DNA of 17,504 nucleotides from DASSLY01 sp035689185 (GTDB lineage: Bacteria > Actinomycetota > Actinomycetes > Actinomycetales > Dermatophilaceae): contig DASSLY010000053.1 in assembly GCA_035689185.1 (NCBI GenBank), positions 1-17,504 on the forward strand, given 5' to 3'. Under the pieces are notes generated by a model. The model saw only the letters and a list, made by a program, of their open reading frames with translations. It was not told the origin of the DNA and did not search any database. Each line of letters starts with the position of its first letter. The stretch's first letter is position 1. The translations under genes were made by a program, and so were the position numbers. Below are positions 1 to 6,198 of this stretch, one piece after another.

Positions 1-2
1 GC

Positions 3-281
3 CTCGCCCTGGCTCTCGCATGGCCTGGCTTCGCTGCAATCGTCTTTTGGCGCGGAAGAATAATAGGAATGGACTGGAATGAAATACTTCTTGGCGGAAC
101 CACTGTTTACTTAGTTGCCTGCATTGCGACACTGGGACGACCCCTGCTCGTCATGAACACGGTGTTGCCGAAGCAAGTGCGTGGGAATCGTCGTCTGATG
201 CGCAGGTCCACAGTTGGCCTTACCTGTACGCTTCTTGCCATCCTTGTGTTAGGCGTCTATGTGGAGCTGCATGTCCATTAG
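3..281 (+). CDS. Small multi-pass membrane protein, 5' end outside the window
   Basis: The frame is open from base 3, so the gene probably starts left of the window; an internal ATG at 69 would cut off the first hydrophobic stretch and has no clear ribosome binding site. The visible 92 residues hold three hydrophobic segments: about residues 1-15 (LALALAWPGFAAIVFW), about 30-52 (TVYLVACIATLGRPLLVM) and about 73-88 (TVGLTCTLLAILVLGVYV), with a basic loop between the last two. I do not recognise the family. It ends 4 bp before a decayed immunity-gene fragment and lies in an array of RHS toxin/immunity modules, so an immunity role is possible but rests on position only. Base composition is lower in GC than the housekeeping genes downstream, like the other tips and immunity genes. 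Confidence 0.5.
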   Translation, partial: LALALAWPGFAAIVFWRGRIIGMDWNEILLGGTTVYLVACIATLGRPLLVMNTVLPKQVRGNRRLMRRSTVGLTCTLLAILVLGVYVELHVH

Positions 282-285
282 CTGT

Positions 286-372
286 AGCTACCCGCAGCGA
301 GGGCCCTCGATTCGATTCTGGTCGCTGTTGCCTGGGCAGCGGGCTGCCTCACCTTTCTCGCACACGCCTGCG
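286..372 (+). pseudogene. Decayed 5' fragment of a YPQR-type immunity gene
   Basis: Reading from 286 gives SYPQRG, the same opening as the intact immunity protein at 5117-5602 (FSYPQRGSW). After a frame change near 320 the DNA reads VAVAWAAGCLTFLAHA, which aligns with AIPWGAGCLFFLPHA of that protein. The rest of the gene, including the second TM segment and the soluble domain, is missing, and RHS-derived sequence follows directly. This is therefore a non-functional remnant of a third member of the same immunity family, joined by deletion to the next module. The alignment was done by eye over about 28 residues. Confidence 0.65.
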
Positions 373-387
373 GCAGGCCACCCCCAA

Positions 388-883
388 GAACGGACCCCGA
401 AGTGGGCGTCAGACCCAACGCCTAGACCTACCCAGGCGACCCCATGAACATGTACGACCTCGACGGACACTTCGGATGGGGCACATGGTGGGCAGATGGT
501 TGGATCGCGCGGCGACGGGCTTGGCGGTCCCTGGCATGCTTGGATGTGCCGCGTGCGCCGCTATTGGTCCTACAAGATTCGCCACGAGACAGGTCTGGTT
601 GGTTCGACATCGCTGGCGCTGGGGCGTTCGGCGTAGCAAAGGGCCTCCGCTATGCTTGGCGTGCGTGGAGAGCACGCCAGGTTTCCAAGTACCCCAAGGG
701 AGTACGAAACGGTCGGCCAGCTATCACAGGCGCGTACGCCGGAGGATATCCCGACAGCACAAGCACTATGAAAGGAGATACGTGAATCGTGCGGACCGTA
801 TCGACTTCTGGTACGGGGCCGGTGCGACATGGTATGCCTCGGCACAGGAATATCGTTCTTGGCGGCCCGGACGAAGTTTGTGA
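388..883 (+). pseudogene. Decayed RHS C-terminal end with frameshifted toxin tip
   Basis: From 393 the DNA reads DPEVGVRPNA-stop-TYPGD, then NMYDLDGHFGWG, against DPEPGGNPNAYTYPGD and the same NMYDLDGHFGWG in the intact orphan module (core end near 4677). A TAG at 423-425 replaces a Tyr codon, so the core fragment is broken. After GHFGWG (about 479) the sequence is unrelated to the two intact tips at the DNA level. One frame stays open to TGA at 785 and another to TGA at 883; the latter has a protein-like end (RIDFWYGAGATWYASAQEY) and stops 13 bp before a candidate immunity gene. The tip was probably a single toxin now split by frameshifts. GTG 782 overlapping the 785 stop (GTGA), with AGGAG at 773-777, could still start a short peptide. 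Confidence 0.6.
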
Positions 884-896
884 GGGACGACGATTC

Positions 897-1319
897 ATGG
901 TTCTGCGTGCTGACTACCTCATCTTGGGCTTCCTCGACCGTGTGATGACTCGGCCCGATTCGCCCTCGTCTCTCGTCGGGGGGTACGCAGCGGCGCAGGA
1001 GCGTGCCCGTTCAGGGTGCGATCGTGACCTTGAGTCATACTCGAAGATGCTGATGGGCGGCTACGTCGTGATGGCCTGCCTTGCGCTGGTCCTAGCGCTC
1101 GTCGCCAATGCATTGCCATCCCCGCTTGGACAAATTGTCGTCACGACCTTGGCCGTGGCGGGCGCCGGCTTGCTAACGCTTGCTTTGTGCCATGCCGTTG
1201 TGAGACTGCAACGTGACGCCGCAACCGGTGATGTGCAGATCCGTTTCGGCTACGGCGCCTTCGCCAATGCCTTGTGCTTCTTGGCGGCGTCCGCAGGCTT
1301 CATCGCGGCCACACGGTGA
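897..1319 (+). CDS. Three-TM membrane protein, candidate immunity protein of the decayed module
   Basis: This is a 140-residue protein from ATG 897, supported by GAGGGA at 882-887 with a 9-nt gap. A GTG at 789 in the same frame (AGGAG at 773-777, 11-nt gap) would add 36 residues that do not look like protein, so I prefer 897. After a polar N-terminus of about 60 residues come three hydrophobic segments: about 63-86 (GYVVMACLALVLALVANALP), about 90-112 (IVVTTLAVAGAGLLTLALC) and about 125-138 (ALCFLAASAGFIAA). It does not carry the YPQR motif of the other immunity genes. It follows a toxin-tip remnant by 13 bp, the normal place for a cognate immunity gene, and its TGA overlaps a GTG opening the next RHS reading frame (GTGA, 1316-1319). 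The immunity function is inferred from position. Confidence 0.6.
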   Translation: MVLRADYLILGFLDRVMTRPDSPSSLVGGYAAAQERARSGCDRDLESYSKMLMGGYVVMACLALVLALVANALPSPLGQIVVTTLAVAGAGLLTLALCHAVVRLQRDAATGDVQIRFGYGAFANALCFLAASAGFIAATR

Positions 1320-3712
1320 GCTTGCCCGAGTGGGCCGGGCTGCCGTGCGCGACCGGACCGGCTGCGGCTCCGACCAGCACCGGGACCGCGGCGAACGGGC
1401 CGGCCAGCCTGCCGGGGTCGTTGACCGGCGGGTACAGCGTCTGGCTGGCCGCGACCACCACGGTGCAGACCTCCGGGTCGGCGACCCGTACGAGCACGAC
1501 CACCATGGACGCGGCCGGTCGGGCCACCAAGACGCAGACGACGTCGACGATTCCTGGTTCCACGGCCCGCCCGGCGGTGTACACCCATTACGACCCGGCC
1601 ACCGGGCAGGCGGACTACACCGGGCCCCTGGACCAGACCAGCGGCCAAGGGTCCCCCCTGACCGATGCGGAGAAGACCACCGTCTACGACGGGTGGGGCC
1701 GGGCCACCACCACCCGGGCCGAGGCCCCCGGCGGCGGGTACGACACCACGACCACCAGCTACGACACCGCCGGCCGGGTCGCCACCGTGACCGACCCCAA
1801 GGGGACCACGACCACCACCTGGGACGGCACCGACGCCCTCGGCGACACCGAGCGCCGCGGCCGGGCCACCAAGGTCACCGTCACCCGTACCGGCCCGGAC
1901 GGCGGGGGCGGCACCGTGGACTTCACCGGCGCCTACGACGCCGACGGCGCCCTCACCGTGCAGAGACTGCCCGGTGGGATCACCCAGGTCACCACCCTGG
2001 ACGAGGCCGGTGAGCCGGTCGGCCTGGCGTATGACGGGCAGGTCACCCCGGTCACCCAACGCCTGGACGGCAACGGCGACCCGGTATTCGACGGCAACGG
2101 GGACCCGGTCTACGACACCGGCACCCCCACCCGCGGCACCTGGTTGGCCTGGTCCCAGGACAACGACATCACCGGCCGGGTCCGGGCGGAGTACACCGGT
2201 GCCGGGTCGTCCTTCGACCCCGGCACCTCCGGGGCCACCAGCCTGGACCAGGTCGTCGCCGGAACCGGGGACGCGTTCGGCTACGACCGCGGTTACGGCT
2301 ACGACGGTGCCGGCCGGTTGGTCACCGTGACCGACCGGACCGCGACCGCCACCGGGATGGTGCTGGACCCCGGCACCGCCGCGACCGCGGGCGCGCCGTG
2401 CACCGTCCGCGCGTACACCTTCGACGACAACGGGCGGCGCACCCAGCTGGTCACCGACACCCACCGCGACGGCGAGTGCACGGCCACCCCGACCGGCACG
2501 GCCACGGCCACGCACGCCTACGACACCGCCGACCGGCCCACCACCGGCGTCAACGGGTCCGGCGTCTACGCCTACGACGGGTTCGGTCGGCAGACCCTGA
2601 TACCGGCCGCGGACGCCCCGCAGGCCGGCGGTGACATCACCCTCGGCTACGACGACGACGACCTGGCCCGCACCATCACCCAGGGCGGGGTGACCACCAC
2701 CCTGGCTCTCGACTCCGGCGGCCGGCGCAGCACTGTCACCACCACCGGCGGCACCGCCGGGACCAGCACCCTGGAGCGGCACTACACCGACGGGTCGGAC
2801 AACCCCGCCTGGACCGTCAGGACCGGCAGCGCGGGCGCGGTCACCACCCGGTACGCCGAGTCCCTGGCCGGGGACCTGGCCGCCAGCATCACCACCGACG
2901 GGGCCATCACCCTGCCGTTGGCTACCCTGCACGGCGACGTGGTCACCACCGTCCCCATCCCCGCCACCACGACCAGCGCAGACCCCGCCACCGGCATCGC
3001 CTGGTGGTCGGACTACACCGAATACGGCACCCCGCGCGACCCCGCAAGCGCGGGCAAGGTGGCCGGGACCGTCGGCTACGGCTGGCTCGGCGCCAAGCAA
3101 CGCTCCACCAGCACCGACACGGCCGGCCTGACCCTCATGGGCGACCGGCTCTACAACCCGGTCACCGGCACCTTCACCGCCACCGACCCCGAACCCGGCG
3201 GCAACCCCAACGCCTACACCTACCCCACCGACCCCATCAACATGTTCGACCTCGACGGACACTTCGGATGGGGCTGGGTCAAGACCGCAGTGCAATGGGG
3301 GTCGGGCAACTCCCGTGGTGCGCGAATCTTTCGCTCTGCATGTGGTTGGACGCCTGGCTGGGTGGGCACGGCCTGCAGTGGCTATCTCGCTGGCTCTTAT
3401 GCTTCCCGGGGGAACCGGAGTCAGGCGGTGATGTGGGGTGTTAGTGCTGCGACTTCGTGGGTGGGCGGAGGGTTGGTGGCGCGCGGCTTCCGAAGCACTC
3501 ATGCTTTTGGCCACTTAGCAAGTTCGTCGCGCTACGTCGGCCGGCATACCTCCATGAACATCTATCAGCGCGGGATACGTCGAGCCTCCTCGCACTTCAC
3601 GCGCCAGAATCTCGGGTACAGGGCCACGACGTACTGGTCAGCGAATCTTCACGGCAGCGCCGCCACAGTCGGAGTACAAACGTACGGCCATCGACGGCGG
3701 TGGTGGGATTAG
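1316..3712 (+). CDS. N-terminally truncated RHS protein with C-terminal toxin tip 1
   Basis: This 798-residue protein consists mostly of degenerate YD/RHS repeats (YDTAGRVATVTD, YGYDGAGRLVTVTD, AYDGFGRQT and about seven more). RHS proteins form a shell that encloses a C-terminal toxin. The conserved core end is present: GLTLMGDRLYNPVTG, DPEPGGNPNAYTYP, then DPINMFDLDGHFG, the usual border. Residues 654-798 are a variable tip with several conserved His and Arg positions (HAFG, GRH, SSHFTR, LGYRA, NLHG) and two weakly hydrophobic stretches. No signal peptide or secretion domain is seen and the sequence starts mid-core, so this is a displaced RHS end rather than a full RHS protein (typically well over 1000 residues). 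GTG 1316 lacks a ribosome binding site but overlaps the upstream stop; GTG 1274 is the alternative. The toxin type is unknown to me. Confidence 0.8.
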   Translation: MSLPEWAGLPCATGPAAAPTSTGTAANGPASLPGSLTGGYSVWLAATTTVQTSGSATRTSTTTMDAAGRATKTQTTSTIPGSTARPAVYTHYDPATGQADYTGPLDQTSGQGSPLTDAEKTTVYDGWGRATTTRAEAPGGGYDTTTTSYDTAGRVATVTDPKGTTTTTWDGTDALGDTERRGRATKVTVTRTGPDGGGGTVDFTGAYDADGALTVQRLPGGITQVTTLDEAGEPVGLAYDGQVTPVTQRLDGNGDPVFDGNGDPVYDTGTPTRGTWLAWSQDNDITGRVRAEYTGAGSSFDPGTSGATSLDQVVAGTGDAFGYDRGYGYDGAGRLVTVTDRTATATGMVLDPGTAATAGAPCTVRAYTFDDNGRRTQLVTDTHRDGECTATPTGTATATHAYDTADRPTTGVNGSGVYAYDGFGRQTLIPAADAPQAGGDITLGYDDDDLARTITQGGVTTTLALDSGGRRSTVTTTGGTAGTSTLERHYTDGSDNPAWTVRTGSAGAVTTRYAESLAGDLAASITTDGAITLPLATLHGDVVTTVPIPATTTSADPATGIAWWSDYTEYGTPRDPASAGKVAGTVGYGWLGAKQRSTSTDTAGLTLMGDRLYNPVTGTFTATDPEPGGNPNAYTYPTDPINMFDLDGHFGWGWVKTAVQWGSGNSRGARIFRSACGWTPGWVGTACSGYLAGSYASRGNRSQAVMWGVSAATSWVGGGLVARGFRSTHAFGHLASSSRYVGRHTSMNIYQRGIRRASSHFTRQNLGYRATTYWSANLHGSAATVGVQTYGHRRRWWD
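2066..2113 (+). repeat. Two tandem 24-bp units inside the RHS core
   Basis: Two adjacent copies encode DGNGDPVF and DGNGDPVY. They differ at two or three bases. This looks like a recent in-frame duplication within the RHS core, probably of no functional importance. Confidence 0.8.
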
Positions 3713-4223
3713 GAATTCATCAGCAGGATGCGTCCAGGTCAAGTTATCGGGATAAGAAGGGAGATGAAGTAGGTATTCGCTACCCACAGCGCTTCTCTTG
3801 GTTGCTCGCTGCAGTTCCCTGGGCGGGGCTCTCGCTCATCTTCTTGCCGGGTCTCGGCAGTGAGACAGCGTCGCAAGCAGGTTTCCTCGTTCTGAATCTG
3901 ACGGCGATAATCGCCTCACTCATGTCGTTTGTACCACAACGACGCCACTATGTCGTCTTAGATTCCACCCAGGCGGTGCTAGTGACGGGAGGTCGGCGCG
4001 TCGACTTGCTTCAGCAAGTGGTGCGAGCAGTCTTTCAGCGAAAGACTGGAATCGCGATCTTTACCCCGCAGGCCGCTCCTGCATGGCTGCGCATCGAGAA
4101 GTCGGACGGATCAGTAGAAATCGTGCCTTTGTGGTTTACTCTCTCCCTACTTGAGACGAGATTCATGAAGCGATGGAGGAGCGATGAGAGACTTTCGAAA
4201 CTCATCGAGGGAAATGCATAGTT
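2821..4223 (+). repeat. Left copy of a 1403-bp tandem RHS-end/toxin/immunity module
   Basis: Positions here match positions 1403 bp further right. 2821-2950 equals 4224-4353 with only two differences that I can find, and 3241 pairs with 4644 at the same offset. The unit carries the last part of the RHS core, tip 1 and immunity 1. Identity is near complete over the first 130 bp and over about 3224-3345, lower between them, and falls strongly through the rest of the tip and the immunity gene. Confidence 0.85.
3703..4221 (+). CDS. Immunity-like protein 1: two TM segments and a soluble domain (YPQR family)
   Basis: A 172-residue protein. GTG 3703 overlaps the toxin stop (3710-3712) by 10 bp and is the only usable start close to the conserved region; the frame is open further upstream but there it only shadows the toxin. 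YPQR lies at residues 27-30, TM1 at about 32-50 and TM2 at about 58-77, followed by a soluble part of about 95 residues with an alternating hydrophobic pattern and the blocks VRAVFQRKTGI, TPQAAP and VPLWFTLSLLE. These blocks recur in the protein at 5117-5602 (VRAIYGRKSGI, SPQATP, VPLYFVLSLQE), so the two are homologues. The position immediately after a toxin tip suggests it protects the producing cell. A membrane-anchored immunity protein would fit a toxin acting at or across the membrane, which is inference. The soluble part could be a PH-like fold. Confidence 0.7.
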   Translation: MGLGIHQQDASRSSYRDKKGDEVGIRYPQRFSWLLAAVPWAGLSLIFLPGLGSETASQAGFLVLNLTAIIASLMSFVPQRRHYVVLDSTQAVLVTGGRRVDLLQQVVRAVFQRKTGIAIFTPQAAPAWLRIEKSDGSVEIVPLWFTLSLLETRFMKRWRSDERLSKLIEGNA

Positions 4224-5115
4224 GACCAGCAGCGCGGGCGCGGTCACCACCCGGTACGCCGAGTCCCTGGCCGGGGACCTGGCCGCCAGCATCACCACCG
4301 ACGGGGCCGTCACCCTGCCGTTGGCTACCCTGCACGGCGACGTGGTCACCACCATCGACATCCTTCCCACCGCCGCCGCCACCGACCCGGCCGGCGGCAT
4401 CACCGGCTGGTCCGACTACACCGAGTACGGCGCACCCCGCGACCCCACCGCCACCGATGTAGTCGACGGAGACACCGGCTACGGGTGGCTCGGCGCCAAA
4501 CAACGCTCCACCACCACCGACACCGCGGGCCTGACCCTGATGGGTGACCGGCTGTACAACCCGGTCACCGGACGGTTCACCAGCACCGACCCCGAACCCG
4601 GCGGCAACCCCAACGCCTACACCTACCCAGGCGACCCCATCAACATGTACGACCTCGACGGACACTTCGGATGGGGCTGGGTCAAGACCGCAGTGCAATG
4701 GGGGTTGGGCAACTCCCGTGGTGCGCGAATCTTTCGCTCTGCATGTGGTTGGACGCCCGGCTGGCTCGGTACGGCCTGCGGCGGATATCTCGCCGGTTCG
4801 TATGCTTCAAGGCAAAATCATGGCCAGGCGGGCATGTGGGCGATCAGCGCGGCCACATCGTTCACTGGCGCAAAGCTCGTATCACGGTTCTACTCGAGCA
4901 GGCACGCATTTGGCACCCTCGCGAAGGTTTCACGTAACATCGGGCGCCACGGCAGGACTCGCTGGTACCAGCGACGCATATCGAGCGTCAGTTCGCATTT
5001 CACTCGGAAACACCTAGGCTATCGAGCTGTCTCGTACTACTCTTCAAATCTGCATGGAGCGGCCGCGAGTACCGCTGTAAGCTCCTGGGGACGTCGCGCC
5101 GGATTTTGGGACTAG
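4222..5115 (+). CDS. Orphan RHS core end with C-terminal toxin tip 2
   Basis: A 297-residue reading frame without a secretion domain. Residues 1-152 are the last stretch of the RHS core (GAVTTRYAESLAGDLAASI to NMYDLDGHFGWG) and 153-297 are a 145-residue tip. This tip has the same length as tip 1 and about 66% identity by hand count; the first 25 or so residues are almost identical and the remainder diverges while keeping HAFG, GRH, YQR, SSHFTR, LGYRA and NLHG. TTG 4222 directly follows the stop of immunity 1, and GAGGGA at 4207-4212 inside that gene is 9 nt upstream, so translation is possible. Such orphan modules are known in RHS and CDI loci as a reservoir that can recombine onto the main RHS through the shared core segment. 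Confidence 0.75.
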   Translation: MTSSAGAVTTRYAESLAGDLAASITTDGAVTLPLATLHGDVVTTIDILPTAAATDPAGGITGWSDYTEYGAPRDPTATDVVDGDTGYGWLGAKQRSTTTDTAGLTLMGDRLYNPVTGRFTSTDPEPGGNPNAYTYPGDPINMYDLDGHFGWGWVKTAVQWGLGNSRGARIFRSACGWTPGWLGTACGGYLAGSYASRQNHGQAGMWAISAATSFTGAKLVSRFYSSRHAFGTLAKVSRNIGRHGRTRWYQRRISSVSSHFTRKHLGYRAVSYYSSNLHGAAASTAVSSWGRRAGFWD

Positions 5116-5602
5116 AGTGACGCCGCCCCCTGAGAGAGCTACTCGACCCCAGTTCAGTTACCCGCAGAGGGGGTCCTGGATCCTGCCGGCGATTCCTTGG
5201 GGAGCGGGGTGCCTATTCTTTCTGCCACATGCCTCGAATGTGAGTGCTGCCAGAGTCGCTGTGGTAGTCTTAGGCCTTCTCTCTATCCTGTTGTGCGTAA
5301 TGTGGTATGTTGACCAACGTCGATACCGGGTCTCCTTCTTCGGTGACCGTGTGGAAGTGCGAAACGGCCGACAAGTACTGACCATCGATGACTCAATTGT
5401 ACGCGCCATCTATGGCCGGAAGTCCGGGATATCATTGCTGAGCCCTCAGGCGACGCCCGGTCATCTAAAGTTAGAGTTCCGCACGGGCACCGAAGTGCTG
5501 GTTCCGCTCTACTTTGTTCTGTCTCTCCAGGAGAGTTCTTTCCTGCGCCGGTGGACATCCCGGGCGGGCCTCCCGACAATTCGCGACAGCTATGTTGACT
5601 GA
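4224..5602 (+). repeat. Right copy of the tandem RHS-end/toxin/immunity module
   Basis: This is the partner of 2821-4223 at an offset of 1403 bp, holding the orphan RHS end, tip 2 and immunity 2. The offset drifts in the immunity genes through small indels. The right border is set at the stop codon of immunity 2, since I see no clear match beyond it. Confidence 0.8.
5117..5602 (+). CDS. Immunity-like protein 2: two TM segments and a soluble domain (YPQR family)
   Basis: A 161-residue protein starting at GTG 5117, one base after the tip 2 stop, implying translational coupling. YPQR is at residues 15-18, TM1 at about 20-38 (WILPAIPWGAGCLFFLP) and TM2 at about 43-63, followed by a soluble domain with the family blocks RRYRV, VRAIYGRKSGI, SPQATP, VPLYFVLSLQE and FLRRW. 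It is the homologue of the protein at 3703-4221 and of the decayed fragment at 286-372. The toxin-then-immunity order with 1-bp spacing is typical of polymorphic toxin loci. I know of no named family with this motif set. The immunity role is inferred from position and from co-variation with the tip. Confidence 0.7.
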   Translation: MTPPPERATRPQFSYPQRGSWILPAIPWGAGCLFFLPHASNVSAARVAVVVLGLLSILLCVMWYVDQRRYRVSFFGDRVEVRNGRQVLTIDDSIVRAIYGRKSGISLLSPQATPGHLKLEFRTGTEVLVPLYFVLSLQESSFLRRWTSRAGLPTIRDSYVD

Positions 5603-5735
5603 ATCTCGACTTCAATCACTCCGGCTATCCGAGCCCTAGTACCCCAGCCGTGGTTCGTGACCTGGGTGTCGATGTGGTCGCGGGTGGGCGTGGCGTGGGG
5701 CGTGGAGGCGGCCACTGGGCGAGCATGCGCTGTTT

Positions 5736-5878
5736 GTGTCGAACAACCCGTCCGCCGCGGTGGCCGCGGCACACAGCGTAGATCCTGACCGGTGGTGGCG
5801 AGCGTTCTCCGAGGTGATCGACCGGATCGCGCCGCGGTTCGCCCGCTACGAACCGGTGCGCCATGCCGGCAGCCTGCC
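5736..5878 (+). pseudogene. Truncated N-terminus of an IS701-like transposase
   Basis: From GTG 5736 the frame reads SVDPDRWWRAFSEVIDRIA, then PRFARYEPVRHAGSL. This resembles the beginning of IS701-family transposases (a helical region followed by RFxRxEPRRRA, then a glycine/leucine-rich segment). Homology stops after HAGSL, where the sequence passes directly into an rsmI-like 3' end in another frame. Only about 47 residues remain of a protein of roughly 400, so it is inactive. I could not identify the terminal inverted repeats. The assignment rests on recalled family features. Confidence 0.5.
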
Positions 5879-6054
5879 CTGGTCGTCGCGGGCGCGGCGG
5901 CGGAGGCGACCGACGTCGAGAGCCTGCTGCCCGGCATACGGGCGCGTGTTGCCGGCGGCGAGCGGCTCAAGGACGTGACCCGAGACGTCGCTGCGGCCCC
6001 CGGGTTGCCCACCAGAGCCCTGTGCGACGCCTGCTGCCGGCCGTCCGTGGCTGA
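5876..6054 (+). pseudogene. rsmI: 3' remnant of rsmI (16S rRNA cytidine 2'-O-methyltransferase)
   Basis: From about 5876 the DNA reads PALVVAGAAAEATDVESLL, then GERLKDVTRDVAAAPGLPTRAL and CDA. This matches the C-terminal region of actinobacterial RsmI, where GERLKDxxxDVAxxxGLxxRxLYDAxL is typical. A one-base shift near 6030 leads to LLPAVRG and a TGA at 6052-6054, a natural place for the end. The catalytic methyltransferase part is absent and replaced by the transposase fragment, so this copy is non-functional. The location fits: rsmI is commonly found near metG, tatD, rpfB and ksgA in actinobacteria. Whether an intact copy survives elsewhere cannot be told from here. Confidence 0.6.
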
Positions 6055-6056
6055 CC

Positions 6057-6100
6057 CAGCGCAGCGGCAGCCTGGCGAGGACGTCCTGGATTCGGTGGCG
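6057..6100 (-). pseudogene. Decayed copy of the esterase 3' end
   Basis: The minus strand reads RIQDVLARLPLR, against QIQDVLAWLPLN at the C-terminus of the intact esterase (7433-8224). At the DNA level 6063-6091 matches 7461-7489 in 27 of 29 bases, with 18 consecutive identical bases (6074-6091 and 7472-7489). It directly follows the rsmI remnant in convergent orientation, so rsmI and the esterase gene were probably once neighbours and the ATPase segment now separates two versions of the esterase tail. Confidence 0.6.
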
Positions 6101-6149
6101 CTGGATGGCCGGTGGTGCGTCGAGCGGGCGTGTAGGGCTTTATTGTGTC

Positions 6150-6168
6150 GTATAGCAAAACGCTATAC
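6150..6168. promoter_or_regulatory. Palindromic operator-like site upstream of the ATPase gene
   Basis: GTATAGC and GCTATAC form perfect 7-bp arms around AAAAC. The site is an AT-rich island in GC-rich DNA and ends 30 bp before the ATPase start. TATAGC and TATACC within it could serve as -10 elements. This arrangement suits a dimeric repressor binding over the promoter; the binding protein is not evident in the window. Confidence 0.55.
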
Positions 6169-6198
6169 CCTGACATTGATCGCCATAGCGAGGCCGGA

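Noticed and set aside
1250..3514. 754-codon open frame on the minus strand opposite the RHS gene
   Set aside because: It mirrors the GC-rich codon pattern of the RHS core, is dominated by Gly/Val/Ala without domain motifs, and covers a clear RHS coding region.
3457..3702. Upstream extension of the immunity 1 frame
   Set aside because: It overlaps the toxin tip, which is supported by its paralogue; homology to immunity 2 starts only near 3779.
5590..5700. Minus-strand frame end reading HIDTQVTNHGWGTRARIAG
   Set aside because: The end looks protein-like, but the rest of the frame is a shadow of the transposase and rsmI remnants and I recognise no family.
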